Shown: piece by piece, positions 11,013 to 22,860 of the stretch
How the letters are laid out: the number at the start of each line of letters is the position of its first letter
Numbering within the stretch: the first letter of the stretch is position 1
Assembly: GCA_949126835.1 (NCBI GenBank)
Contig: OX421502.1
Span: forward strand, 35,118,982-35,182,981
Source: Anisus vortex
Taxonomy: Eukaryota > Mollusca > Gastropoda > Planorbidae
Length of the DNA stretch: 64,000 nucleotides
Reading direction: 5' to 3'
Made by a program: the position numbers and the translations under genes
The notes under the pieces: model-generated
What the model saw: only the letters and a program-made list of their open reading frames with translations
The model's database searches: none
What the model was told of the DNA's origin: nothing

Positions 11013-11891
11013 CTCGCCCCCCCTTAAGACACAAAGGAATTACAGACAGTGTTAAGTATGGAATTCTTTGTAGAGTACCCATAAAATGAACCGAATTCCC
11101 AAACTATTCGTAAGATTTAATTGATATTTTTAAGATTAAAATGAACCATATTTTACATATCCCTTTAATAACAAAGTCGTTATCATAGAATCCCTTATCA
11201 CATTATCTTATCAATGATTATTAATTAAACATTTATTTATCAATTAATATTTACAATTATGATTATTGTGTATACAACGTTGACCATAAAACTATTACCA
11301 CCAATAACCAATTCCCACAGAATTGATATGAATTACCCAAATAAGTGGAACCGATTAATAATTGATAGATAATTCTTTAGAAAGTTTAATTTATTTATAA
11401 CCGATCATAGTATAAATAACTAATGATTTACAGTTATTAAATCATTATTATGATGTCTCAATTATGACATCAAGAATATTTAAAAAAATGTGATAATCTC
11501 AGCTGATTTAGCTTTTACATAGCATAAAAATAAGACATCCAAATTATAACATGACGACATAAAAAACAAACAATTTGCAAAACACATCAATAGAATTAAT
11601 TGAACAAACACAAGTGTGGATATATTCAAGTTAACTACCGGTGTGTGTGCAATTGGTGTATGCAATAGTTACCTTTTACCTTACAAAGTATGATTGTTTC
11701 TAGTAGAATTTGAAGTTCTGTTCTGTAATGCTTCATAGTGTAACAATTCAAAACATAGTTTATTTATTGTCATATTTACAATAATATATATGTTAAACAA
11801 TACATTGAATGACATAAAAGAAACATTTCATGAGAAACTGGTTTCCTTTTGTTCAATCAGTCTTGTTCTATTGCGTACATCTGCAAATAGA
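11013..11891 (-). other. 3' untranslated region of the Gmr1-like element
   Basis: AT-rich and without coding capacity, between the end of the integrase/linker frame and the polypurine tract. This is where reverse transcriptase and RNase H would be in a complete element of this gene order. No trace of their motifs was seen on the minus strand. Confidence 0.55.
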
Positions 11892-11895
11892 TTAA

Positions 11896-12344
11896 AGACC
11901 AAGTGAAGAGGTTTTTCTCAAAGGAACGAGATTTGGAATAGCCTCATACGGCAGTGACGTAATACAAGGGATATAAATAAATAAAAATAGACGCTATAAA
12001 TCTATATTTAACCATTTTGTTAAAAATAAGAACCGGGAAAAGATTCAAAACATGTGGCAATAGATTCAAAACACGTGACAATATTCATTTTTCCTAGTCG
12101 GAATCCTTTATGTTACGTCACTTTCCTATGTTGCCGGAAATAAAAACATCTCAAATGGCTACGAGATTTGGAGTAATCTTCCGAAAAACACACACATTTA
12201 AGTGCAAATATTGAACTAATTACTTTAAATGTATCTTTGATATTTTGTATACATGTTTTTTTTAACATTCAGATACTGAATACACTATTTACTATCAAAA
12301 TCAAATGTTAACTCAATTTTGATAAAAAGCTCTTCACTTGGTCT
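11896..12344. mobile_element. TTAA-flanked MITE, copy 1 (inside the gypsy pol frame)
   Basis: A 449-bp element with ends agaccaagtgaagag and ctcttcacttggtct, which are perfect inverted repeats, flanked on both sides by TTAA (11892-11895 and 12345-12348). A second copy at 50395-50844 has the same ends, the same flanks and very high identity. TTAA duplication is the hallmark of piggyBac-type transposases, although the ends are not the usual CCC type. Its insertion cut the retroelement frame, which now reads into the inverted repeat and stops. Confidence 0.9.
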
Positions 12345-13620
12345 TTAATATTAATATGTTCATTAATTTGACCTTTGATAGCGGATTGTTCGCAAGCGGG
12401 TAAATGTGCCAATTTTTCATTAAGGGTTTTTAAAACTTTTGTGATTTTTAATTTGCTTTCTGCCAATTCACGTTCAATTTCGGGTGAATTATTCCCGACT
12501 TTAATAACAGTGTTTACCGAGGCAACAACTTTTTGTTCTTCTCTGGTAATGTATGGTTTCAACATATTGATATGGCACACTCGTTGCGATTTCCGTCTAT
12601 CAGGGGTCTTTACAAGATAGTTAACCTCACTAAGCTTAGCCATAACCTCGTAGGGTCCTGTAAACTTGGCACTCAGGGGTTGACCAGACAGTGGTGTCAG
12701 CATGAGAACCTTATCACCAGGTTGGAAGATACGGGTTCTTGCGTTGACGTCATAATAGACCTTCATCTTGTCTTGTGCCTGCAAAAGATTAGATCTGACA
12801 ACTTTTAATGCATTATACAGTCTATTTTTAAAATTTTCCACGTATGTCAGTAGACCAGTGTCTTCAGAGGATGATAACCATGTCTCTTGTAACAGCTTTA
12901 GTGGTCCACGAACTGTGTGTCCGAATACCAGTTCAAAGGGACTGAAACCAAGAGATTCTTGTACAGCCTCTCTGGTTGCGAAGAGTGCAAAGGGAATACC
13001 ACGATCCCAGTCGTCGTTATGCTCGAAACAGAAAGTACGGAGCATGTTTTTCAATGTTTGGTGGTATCGTTCCAGTGCGCCTTGACTCTGTGGATGATAT
13101 GCACTCGATACTGCATGACGAATACCCAGCCGTTCTAAGACTTGGCGAAATAACTTCGATGTGAAATTTGAACCTTGATCTGACTGCACGGTTTTCGGAA
13201 GACCATATCGGGTGAAGAATCCGATAAGTGCATCAGATATTTTGTCGGCATTGATGCTACGTAGAGGAATAGCCTCTGGAAATCTCGTTGCCGAACACAT
13301 TATAGTGAACAGATACTAGTGGCCAGCCTTAATTTTAGGCAACGGACCGACGCAGTCTATAATGATGTGACTGAAGGGTTCTGAGAATGCTGGTATGGGT
13401 CGTAGAGGAGCTACCGGAATGGTCTGATTCGGTTTGCCGACCATCTGGCAGACATGACATGATCTGCAAAACGATGTGACGTCACGACGTAGGCCAGGCC
13501 AGAAGAAATATGGAAGAATCCTGTCGAAGGTTTTCTGTATCCCTAGGTGACCAGCATACGGTGAATCATGGGCCATATGCGGTAAACATTGGGTACCACG
13601 ATTTGATGTACTTCGCTGCA
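12345..13620 (-). pseudogene. Integrase of the Gmr1-like element (broken)
   Basis: In order on the minus strand: an HHCC zinc-binding region (AGHLGIQKTF ... CRSCHVCQ) near 13480-13580; the first catalytic Asp in IIIDCVGPLPK; a TAG nonsense codon near 13316-13318; the second Asp in VQSDQGSNF (about 13190); the Glu in GALERYHQTLK; then a chromo-like GPY/F region (FTGPYEVM) and HINMLKPY. All three residues of the DDE triad are therefore visible. Beyond it the frame enters the pre-RT linker and is cut at 12345 by the MITE. The stop codon and an upstream frameshift make it a pseudogene. Confidence 0.85.
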
Positions 13621-15802
13621 TGTTTCATCGTCGTTTTCTTTCCCTCTCCATTTCCTCATCAACAACTCGTCCCTCAGGTAATAACCTGCGGCCATTGTTT
13701 CTAACTCTCCTTCATTCTTTGCTTCCTCTTTTAGCTTCCCGATCTCTGGATCTTTGCCCTGAGCAAGAATGAGTAGTTGTCTAGGCGACAAATTATTTTG
13801 ATCAGTATGACTTGAGTGACCACCTAGAACATCCGCCTTGAAGGTTGCTTGCAAGTCAATCTCTGGTGTTGGTTCTGGTTTCTTTGTCGATTCATCAGTC
13901 ATCTGCTGTTTCTCCATAGCTCTGGTGATAACGCATACTGAATTTTCAGTATTCCTACACTGAACAGAGTCATTGGTTTCTTTAAGTACAGGATGTACCT
14001 GATTTTTGGCAATGTCACTTCCTAAAAGTAATGAAATGCCTCTGTAGGGAAATTTCTTCACTATCCCAACAATAACAGATCCAGTGAAGTAATTACTCTT
14101 CAACTGTATACGATGTAACGGTGCCGTAAGTGTCCCAGCCATAGTACTGATTAAGGCATACTGGCCTGTATGAGTCAATTTCGACGTTGGTACAGTATTC
14201 TTCAACAGTAGAGATATATCAGCACCGGAGTCACGTAGAATGTTAATCTTCCGTTCTCTAGCTTGATTATCTATAGGTGACACATAGCCCTCGCTAACAT
14301 CCGATAGCATGCACTCGGGTAGTTCTCTGCCTACTGAGTTTCTTGCTACACTACTGCCTCCATAAGTAAACGTTTTATTTACTGATTGTTCATCTGTCAC
14401 ACTCCCTTTGGAGTTGAAACTAGAATGTTCAATAGCCTCGGTCTTCATTTCAAAGACTTTTCCCGACTTTGAGCAACTTGGACATGCGTGTTTCGCCATC
14501 TCTTCATGACTAACATCAGATGTCTTTCTTTCAGCTTTCATTCTTTTGTGGGCAGTTTTGTTTATTTGAGTTTCAGTTTGTACGGCGATGTGTGATAAAA
14601 CCACGTTGTTCTTGTTTTTAATGGGTCTTTTCTCTTTATGTAGACTCCAACAATTCTCTTTTATATGTCCATCTTTCTTACAGAATGTACAGGTAATTCT
14701 CTTTTGTACAAAACTTAAATTCTCTTGTTTATCGGCTTTTTGTTTACTTTTATCCTCTGTCGATCTTAACTTCCTCTCTGTATTACTGTTTTGAGTCCTC
14801 AAACTTTTTCTGTCATTTTGAACATAATGGCTATGCGGGTGATAAATGACGTATTCATCGGCTTTTACTGCTGCTTGTTCTGCTATTTCAATACCACGAT
14901 CAGCCAAATGAACTTTTATATCAGTGCGAATCTTCTCAGTAAAATCCTCCATCAGTATGAGATTATATAGTTTTTCATAATCTTTATTCACATTCTTAGA
15001 ACGTAACCATCGATCAAAATACTTTTTCTCTAATCTCAGGAAGTCAACATGTGAAACTTCTGGTTCCTTCTTGTATTCACGATATAACTTTCGATACTTT
15101 TCTGGAGTTAGAACATAACTCAATAGTACTCTGCTCTTTATTAGTTCATAATCATTGCATTCCTCTGGAGTCAAATTCAATACAACATCTAGAGCCTTTT
15201 GTTAGAGCTGAACGTAAAAGTACTGCTTTCTTATCTTCAGGAAATTTATAATCAATCGAGTTTCTCTCGAAGACCATAAAGAACTCATCAATCTCTATGT
15301 TCTCCATGCTTGGTACATGCTTTTTAAACTTATATAGTTCCACATTATTTGTTTCCTGCATCGTATGAGTTGACGAACGAGACTTTGCCAATTCAATCCT
15401 TTCATTACTAGCGATTCTTTCTTTTTCCAATTCTTTCTCTTTCAATTGTACTTCTATTCTTTTACCCTCTAATTGTAATTGTAATTGTACTTCTAACTTC
15501 TTCATTTCTAACTGGAATTTCATGTCCGCACTTAGTTCATTCACATTCACTTTAAATTCATGGTTATTTATGTCTGTTTTCAGGGTTTCTGATACATTGA
15601 GAACCACTGATTCTTCATTATTCATAGTATTTTCTTCAAGCATTCTACCATGTCTTTTCAAACAGTCCTTAATATCTTGAATCAATTTACTCCTTACTGG
15701 TGTAACTTCAGTAATGTCTATTCCCAGAGAATTTGCCATCTCTTTTAACTGGGTTAGTGACATGCTATTTAACTGTTCTGACGTGATAGCAAAAATATTC
15801 AC
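13590..15802 (-). pseudogene. Gag-protease of the Gmr1-like element (frameshifted)
   Basis: Two minus-strand frames overlap near 15152-15180 and together cover Gag and protease. The first (from about 15802, no clear ATG at its very start; a Met follows about 10 codons in) has a SAP-like N-terminus (LTQLKEMANSLGI) and a Lys/Glu-rich helical stretch. The second holds a SCAN-like helical region (KKYFDRWLRSKN ... ADEYVIYH), a CCHC zinc knuckle (CTFCKKDGHIKENC) and a retropepsin-like active site (LRDSGADIS). It then shifts frame again near 13590 before the integrase. The same domain order is seen in 53435-56179. A SCAN-like Gag is characteristic of Gmr1-like elements, the proposed source of vertebrate SCAN domains. 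Confidence 0.85.
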
Positions 15803-15989
15803 TTGGCTAATTGGCGTGTTCTCTTGATAAAACTTTTTATCAAAATTTTATCACACCCCCATTCTACTACTACTACTTCAAAAAAAAAAAGTTTTAATGC
15901 GTTTCTTGTTAAGATGGGGAGATGTGCGTTCATTTAAAATTCGTAGCATAATTGCGGAATTATAAAAGACAACAACATTGTATTTTAAC

Positions 15990-16392
15990 AAGGCCTATAA
16001 TAAGATGGACCGCTTGCTCTTTTTTTAGAGCTTTTTTTTCTTTTTTCCCGTGCGCAATGAATAAGGCTGTCTTTATCACCAAAAAAAAAACAGCAACATT
16101 GCCAATAAATTAACTTTAATTTAAATATAAATATTTTTGTGCTTCGCATGTCTTAAAAAAAAACAAAAAACAAAGACAATAATAAGATGGACCACTTGCT
16201 TTTATTTTTCTGCTATTCAATAACTTAAAATATTTTCTGATCACACCCTGTCCTCTAGACTTCCGGTTTAGTAATTCGCTATGATTTTCTCAATGGAAAA
16301 TTGAGATTAAAATTGAAAGTAGTACACAGCGACAAATTTTAGGTACGTTTAGGAGTAATTTAGGACAGCGTTAATGGCTGCGCAAGGAAAAA
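15990..16392. mobile_element. Two MITE-A partial copies
   Basis: A left-end fragment at about 15990-16080 (ctataataagatggaccgc, then ttttcccgtgcgcaatg) is followed by a second copy at 16171-16392 that starts aataataagatggaccac and carries the interior gattttctcaatgg, cttccggtttagtaa and cagcg. Neither has both termini. Confidence 0.7.
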
Positions 16393-16644
16393 ATCAAAAT
16401 AACTATTCAGAATATATTATCTAGAGAGAGTTGAATTACCGTACTCTTTAACCTAACATATTAGCATGTAAAAAAAAAGGACATTTTATGGACAGAGTCT
16501 ATGGTTTTCCTAGAAAACTACTTCAAGTAGGTCTAGGCCTTATAATATAACTAATGGACGATACGACTCTGCATTATATTTATCTTAATTAACATGCTTT
16601 AGAGCCCTACTGTCTTACTTATATGTTAGGTCGGTTATTTAGTT

Positions 16645-16829
16645 TTAGTTGTTTGATTTGTTCTATGTTTGTAAAGTTTTGAATCATCATTTAGTTTTTT
16701 TTATCTCTTGGCCTATAGATTGTATCCGTGTTCTTAGTTGTTATGTTAAATGTGCTCTGAGCTTACATTATGTTTGTTGGCAGCGCTATACAAATGTCAT
16801 TATTATTATTATTATTATTATTATTAATA
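16645..16829 (+). repeat. Retroelement 3' tail with (ATT)n
   Basis: The piece gctctgagcttaca, atgtttgt, ggcagcgctata ends in an (att)9-like run (about 16798-16828). It is the same terminal sequence as the minus-strand copy at 5714-5780, which supports a shared retroelement 3' end. Upstream text to about 16645 probably belongs to it but has no second copy here to define its limits. Confidence 0.6.
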
Positions 16830-17721
16830 TAAACAGAAACTAAATGCTTTGATGCGATTCTGTCGAGATATTCCCCTTTACTAGTTTACATTCTAAATCC
16901 ACCCCCTCCCTCCCCCCCCCCTAAGTGAGTACGTAATATATCGATGACCCCTCAAACATGATATAAAGACCTTTAGAATATCTGCGCAATACTTTACCCC
17001 GACAAATTTCATATCATACTTTTTAAATTAAAAAAATCTTCTTTACCCGCACTAAAGATTATACAGTGGTAGTCGAGCGTGAGTACTTTTGTTTCACAGA
17101 ATGAGGCGCTTACTGACAAGTTTCTTCAGTACTACATCACACGGTTGTTTAGGCAAGCCCGTCTGCTCACTTCCAGTCCAGAAACTTATTAAACATCTCG
17201 AGATTGCCTCATTGTGTCGTCACAGACATCAACACATTCTAAAGTCTTTTATTGTCACTCGACGTTCCGCTCAACCAATTGTCTCTTCCCAGTCTCAGCT
17301 CGAGGGCTTTCGTTAACTCAATTTTTATCCCAGGGACGTTCAGTGACAATCTCAATATGAACATCTCCTGAGGGAGAAAGGGGGCAAATTTAGAGAGAGC
17401 CTAGTGGAAGTTGAGAGAAGTTGTAGTGTTTCCTTATATCTGTCTGGAACACATTGTGAGTGGACAAAAGTGGGAAATGAACCAAAGAGAAAAATTAACC
17501 CTTTCCTTTCTTTTTTCCTGTATTGTAAAAAAAAGACCTACAAGTTGATACCTAAAATAAAATTAACCCTTTTCTTTCCTTTCTATTTTCCTATATTGTA
17601 AAAAAAAGACCTACATGTTGAGACCTAAAATAAAATTTGAAAAAAAAGAAATGGACGTGATATAAATTTTGCTTGAAGTCAGGGATTTTTTTTTTAAACT
17701 AAGGCGACTTATACGTATAAT
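16830..17721. other. Non-coding stretch with local duplication
   Basis: A roughly 70-bp segment (ttaaccctttcctttc ... cctacaagttgatacctaa) at 17494-17560 is duplicated imperfectly at 17561-17630. A C-run lies at 16910-16921. No gene is supported. Confidence 0.5.
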
Positions 17722-18198
17722 CAAAGAGTATAATAAGATGGGCGGCTTGCTTTAATATTTCTGCTATTTGATTACTCGAATGACTTCTTTTGGGAATTCC
17801 CGATTCCTTTTTTGGTATTGTACGCTTCCGTTTTATTTAATCACTATGATTTTCTCCATGAAAATTTAAAATTGAAATCGAAAGTTGTATACCGTACAGC
17901 GGAAACATTTAGGCAAACGTGGGAGTGTGGAATGCAAGACGAAGAGGTAGACCAAAGAACAACTGGCGGAGGGAAGTAGAAAAGGATGTGCAGGTGATCG
18001 GGAGAACTTGGAAGGAGTTAGAGAAGATAGCCAGAGACTGGAGGACATGGAAAGAGATTGTTGATGGCCTTTGCTCCAGTAGGAGTTGATAATGGCGAAG
18101 AATAAGAAGAAGGAGCGTAGAAGTAATGTAAGACAGATGTATTGGATGCGCACGGAAAAAGAACATATAAGCTCCAAAAATAGAGCAAGGGATCCATC
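17722..18198. mobile_element. MITE-A copy split by a LINE fragment
   Basis: Left part caaagagtataataagatgg to about 17920, right part from ggagcgtagaagtaatg (about 18112) to the end near 18198. In intact copies the text gaggtgcgtagaag is continuous, so the LINE piece at about 17921-18111 interrupts this one. Confidence 0.75.
17921..18111 (+). mobile_element. LINE reverse-transcriptase C-terminal fragment
   Basis: The plus strand reads RRRGRPKNNWRREVEKD, then TWKELEKIARDW and WKEIVDGLCSSRS before a stop. That series (GRPK-x-x-WRR ... A-x-D-x-x-W-x-x-x-V-x-x-LC) is the familiar C-terminus of one class of non-LTR retrotransposon reverse transcriptases. The copy is only about 190 bp, 5' truncated and sits inside MITE-A, so the MITE is older here. 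Confidence 0.75.
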
Positions 18199-18936
18199 CA
18201 CTGATCTATAAAATTAATGGATTAGGCTCGGAAGTAACATTCTTGAAGAAATTTCCGCCATTTTTTTCCTACTGTCACTGATCAATATATTATATAATTA
18301 CCTTGAGTTCGTTTATTTATTTTTATGTTTGTTTCTGCTCAAAAGTCTCCTAAGCCGTTTGACTAATCGGTTTAAAAGTTAAATGTATAAATTGGAAACG
18401 TCTTCCAAAAGAAATGTTTATTTTATCAACAATATTGCTTAATTCGTGAATTTTTTTTTTTTTTTTTTTAAATAAACTAAGACCTAAAACTAATCACTGT
18501 ATGCTAAGGTTTTAAAACGGGCGCCATTTCCGAATTATGTCCCTTTGAAATGCTTTCACATTTAGTGTGTTTCGGGACCGGGTTATCCTGTACTGCGCAA
18601 TATTGCTGGCTACTTTTTTTATTTATTTATTATTAAATTTTTTATTATTTGGTATTTGTTTTCTTTTTTTTTTCCATTTGATAGTATTATTGTTAGTTTT
18701 ATATTATTAATACCAATTCAGACGCTTGACAGCAACAATTCATATGTATATTATGTAAATCGGCAGCAACATAGATTCCGTTCCGATCTATTTATAGATC
18801 AGTTTTAAACACAATTTTGTTTAATATCGATAAGTGCGGTGTACATTATTAGATTTCATTGTCTTTACTTTGCTCAAACCAATTTATTAAGAAAGCCCAA
18901 TCCATTATTTTTATAGATCAGTGGGTCCATCTTATT
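18199..18936. other. Non-coding stretch, no gene seen
   Basis: AT-rich with homopolymer runs (a poly-T of about 20 near 18450). No exon-like sequence. A relic of a MITE-A end (gggtccatcttatta) directly abuts the next repeat array at 18937. Confidence 0.4.
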
Positions 18937-20402
18937 AAAACCATAAAAACGAAGTTTTCATTATACTCCCTTTATTTGCAAACTAAGTTTACCATCATGT
19001 AATTAAATAATTGATTGACTACTGCAAATGAAACGTACAGAAAAATATCTGTGTCGCAAATCTCAAAAATATCTCCTTACTCCGTATGAATTGTTCTAAA
19101 AATAATCTTAGCGCATAATTTTTTTTTCTAGCTTTGCGCCGAAAAACTATAAAAAGTTGCACAGGCATTTTTAACGCGAAATTAAAATATTTCTTATACT
19201 TTCCTTTTAAGAAATGAATATTGTCATAAGTGTAGTATTATTAAGTCGTTTTAACTGAAAATTTGATAGGATGTATTGTTAGGCGCCACAAATCTGCTGT
19301 CCAAATTTCAGCTCGATTGGACCACGGGAAGTGGTCGAAAAATCGAAGCAAAGTTTTGCACGACGATTGCAGACAGACAGACAGACAGAAAATGCAACTT
19401 AAAATAAAGGAAGTAACAAGAAAACCATAAAAACGAAGTTTTTATTATACTCCCTTTATTTGCAAACTAAGTTTACCATCATGTAATTAAATAATTGATA
19501 GACTACTGCAATTGAAACGTACAGAAAAAATATCTGTGTCGCAAATCTCAAAAATATCTCCATACTCAGTATGAATTGTTCTAAAAATAATCTTAGCGCA
19601 TAATTTTTTTTTCTGGCTTTGCGCCGAAAAACTATAAAAAGTTGCACAGGCATTTTTAACGCGAAATCAAAATATTTCTTATACTTTCCTTTTAAGAAAT
19701 GAATATTGTCATAAGTGTAGTATTATTAAGTCGTTTTAACTGAAAATTTGATAGGATGTATTGTTAGGCACCACAAATCTGCTGTCCAAATTTCAGCTCG
19801 ATCGGACCACGGGAAGTGGTCGAAAAATCGAAGCCAATTTTTGCACCACGATTGCAGACATAGCAACTTAAAATAAAGGGAGTAACAAGAAAACCGTAAA
19901 AACGAAGTTTTTATTATACTCCCTTTATTTGCAAACTAAGTTTACCATCAGGTAATGAAATAATTTAGAAGAAATATTTTTGTTTAGTCTTCTTAGGTAG
20001 GGCCTATTGGATATTATTGGCTCACTACAAAACTAAAATTTCGAATCGGTAATGTCATATCAAATACATATCTATGGCAAATACATATCTAATTATAACG
20101 ATTGCGCATTTTTTTTAAATGTGTGAAGCATATTTTTTTTTTCTACCTTTGCGCCGAAAAACTATAAAAAGTTGCACTGGCATATCTCTTATACTTTCCT
20201 TTTAAGAAATGAATATTGTCATAAGTGTAGTATTATTAAGTTGTTTGAACTGAAAATTTGATAGGATGTATTGTTAGTCGGGGCAAGTCTGCTGTCCAAA
20301 TTTCAGCTTGATCGGACCACGGAAAGTGGTCGAAAAATCGAAGCCAATTTTTGCACCACGATTGCAGACATTGCAACTTAAAATAAAGGGCGTAAAAACC
20401 AA
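18937..20402. repeat. Triple tandem array of a unit with inverted termini
   Basis: Three head-to-tail units start at 18937, 19421 and 19890 (484, 469 and about 513 bp). Each begins aaaaccataaaaacgaag, then tactccctttatttgc, and ends aaaataaagggagtaac, so the edges tactccctttattt and aaataaagggagta form terminal inverted repeats. Interior marks are gcgccgaaaaactataaa and accacgggaagtggtcg, itself a short palindrome. The first two units are almost identical; the third is diverged. Minus-strand frames inside are not conserved and are not called. Confidence 0.85.
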
Positions 20403-20900
20403 GATAAACATGTTCTATTTTGTAACGTCGCTATAAGTTAGTAGACAATAATATGAACTTGTCTCTAATTGAACCAAATGAAAAAAACACAACTAAAATT
20501 TTTTTTTTTTTGGATGCTATCTAAAGCTACAACTTTGTTACATTGTACTGGTCTATGATTTGATTGAATTCCAACAACTATATTGTTGAACGCAACAACA
20601 ATTACAACTCTTTTTCATTATTCATTCACCCTTGGGACGTTGTGGTTTGAATTGTAGTCAACGTTGAACTCTGCTTTGAAATTGAACAATGTCTAGTTTA
20701 AAATGGTGAATGAGTTTTTAAATGAACAATGTATAGTTTTAAATGAATTTGAAATTGAACAATTTAAAACGAAAAGATCCAATTTGAAATAAAATCCCCC
20801 CAAAGAAACAAAACATAAAAATTTGAAAAAAAAGCAATTTCCTTTTAAAGTTAGATCGATAATTCTTGACACTTGAAAACATGTTTTTTTTCATAATAAA
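20403..20900. other. Non-coding stretch, no gene seen
   Basis: AT-rich text with loose repeats of aaattgaacaatg / gaatttgaaattgaac. Nothing coding was seen. Confidence 0.4.
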
Positions 20901-20904
20901 TTGA

Positions 20905-21482
20905 ACTTGTCATTTGTATACACGTCTATCGTGCATTATTGAACTTGTCATTTGTATACATGTCTATCTATCGTGCATTATTGAACTTGTCATTTGTAAA
21001 TATGTCTATCTATCGTGCATTATTGAACTTGTCATTTGTATACATGTCTATCTATCGTGCATTATTGAACTTGTCATTTGTATACATGTCTATCTATCGT
21101 GCATTATTGAACTTGTCATTTGTAAACATGTCTATCTATCGTGCATTATTGAACTTGTCATTTGTAAACATGTCTATCTATCGTGCATTATTGAACTTGT
21201 CATTTGTAAACATGTCTATCTATAGTGCATTATTGAACTTGTCATTTGTAAACATGTCTATCTATAGTGCATTATTGAACTTGTCATTTGTATACATGTC
21301 TATCTATCGTGCATTATTGAACTTGTCATTTGTAAACATGTCTATCTATCGTGCATTATTGAACTTGTCATTTGTATACATGTCTATCTATCGTGCATTA
21401 TTGAACTTGTCATTTGTAAACATGTCTATCTATTGTGCATTATTGAACTTGTCATTTGTAAACATGTCTATCTATCGTGCAT
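20905..21482. repeat. 42-bp satellite, about 13 copies
   Basis: The unit begins tattgaacttgtcatttgta and ends ctatctatcgtgcat. Copies differ only at a few sites (gtatac/gtaaac, atcgtg/atagtg), with no clear gradient of age, so the array has been homogenised. Because 42 is a multiple of three, a 183-codon frame (repeated NLSFVYMSIYRALL) and a 103-codon frame run through it. With no other support these are not called as protein. Confidence 0.95.
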
Positions 21483-22314
21483 CGGTCTGATGAGTGAGTT
21501 CAAAAGTTTTGTATGCGACATTGAATTCTGGAATTTGAAAATCATAGTTTGATTGATTTCTGTTTAAAATTTTATATTGACAATTCTCTCCCTCCCTTTT
21601 CATCCAATTGCGCAATGAGAATATATTCATCTACAGTGGCTGTATGACTGTATTGATCCAATGAAGGTACACAAACATAATATTATTGGCTCAGCCTGTA
21701 GTCTCTCTCACAGAGGTTCTCACACACATTTATTTCTTTATCTCGGACGTACTGTCAGCTTTTTTGAGAATACTACCGTTTTATTAAGATAAGATAATAT
21801 AAGATAAGAATGGGCACTTCTTATAGCGCTTTTATCCATGCTATTAAATGAGCATGCTCACAGCACTCTTGGTGTGACTTGCAATGGCAGATGTATTACA
21901 TTTTTTAAAAGATTCTGTTGTCCCAGACTCTCTCAGTGTCTTCAAATCCGGGTCTTCTGTCGTAATACACTCAAGCCATTCGATGAATGTTTAAAGAAGA
22001 ATTTAATGCTTGAAACTATGTACAATAATAACATTCATGTTGTGAGCTATTTTGAGTGTGTGTGTGGGTTTGTAAGTGAGGGGGAGAAAGAGAGACAAGT
22101 ATAGTAGTGTAATTGTAAAAGGTAGTATATGAGTGAATTCAACTGAGTTGTGTGTGAATGGGAAGGGGGATAACTGGGGATTTGAGATGTGGAAGTATAT
22201 GGAAGAGATATGTGAAGGGCAGTGTAGGTAGCTAAAGAAATAAACGGTGTTGAAAATGTGTATGGTCTCTAGTGTTGTTGATTAAATAGTAGCAGTCTTA
22301 ACAATTCAACATAA
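21483..22314. other. Non-coding stretch, possible degenerate SINE or LINE tail
   Basis: From about 21785 the text aagataagaatgggcacttc ... tatagcgctttta resembles mollusc-type interspersed repeat ends, but no second copy is present here. GT/GA-rich text fills 22040-22240. No gene is supported. Confidence 0.35.
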
Positions 22315-22860
22315 CTGGGCAGTTTATAAGTAGCTTCTTTATCGCAAAGCAGAAACGACATTAACCCAGCCAGACAAAAACTTGCCTTACATAGAGAAAA
22401 CATTAAAAAAATAGAACAAATCCAAAAAAGAGCTGCAAGGTTTATAACTAGTGAATATTCCCAATTTACAAGAGTAACACCATTAGTCAAATCACTAAAC
22501 CTAGAAACACTAGAGGACAGAAGGGCAAAGAGTAAAGTAGTAATAATACATAAGGCATTAAACTCTAATTTAGAAATACAACACAATAACAACCTGTTGC
22601 AAAGCTCAGATAAACATAAAGAAAAAAACACTTTCCTTGTCCTTTATGCGAGAACAAATGCATATAAGTACTCTTTCTTCCCGATTGGCATTCGGGCATG
22701 GAATGGGTTGCCTGAACAAACCAGGAAAACCAGTAACTTAACATCATTTAAAACATGAATAAAGATGCAAGACTAGACTCGGACCATGGATGAGCGTACG
22801 ACGCAATAATCTTATTTATAAAAGGAGCGTCTGTAAAGTATAAGATAAGAGTCTGGTGAA
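22315..22860 (+). mobile_element. CR1-like LINE, 5'-truncated, best copy of the family
   Basis: From about 22335 to a TGA near 22758 one plus-strand frame reads through the C-terminus of a non-LTR reverse transcriptase: NIKKIEQIQKRAARFI, SLNLETLEDRRAKSKV, NAYKYSFFPIGIRAWNGLPEQ. The series IQ-x-RAARF, L-x-x-RR and SFFP-x-x-I-x-x-WN-x-LP is diagnostic for CR1/Jockey-type LINEs. A roughly 100-bp 3' UTR follows with gagcgtacgacgcaataatc and a terminal aagataag. Upstream the frame is broken, so only the 3' end is present. At least ten other truncated copies occur in the window. Confidence 0.9.

Larger units (their letters stand above)
10415..15860 (-). mobile_element. Degenerate Gmr1-like Ty3/gypsy element, RT lost, 5' LTR missing
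   Basis: On the minus strand the order is: gag (SAP-like and SCAN-like parts, zinc knuckle), aspartic protease, integrase, a linker that in related elements leads into reverse transcriptase, a non-coding 3' region, a polypurine tract and one LTR. Integrase directly after protease is the order of the Gmr1-like clade of Ty3/gypsy elements, which place integrase before RT. RT and RNase H are absent: after the linker the frame ends and about 0.85 kb of non-coding DNA follows. The coding part has at least two frameshifts and one nonsense codon and carries a TTAA-flanked MITE, so it is dead. No matching 5' LTR was found beyond 15860. Confidence 0.8.

Noticed and set aside
20939..21490. 183-codon frame of a 14-residue repeat
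   Set aside because: The 42-bp satellite period is a multiple of three, so a frame stays open by default; no conserved domain or gene context.
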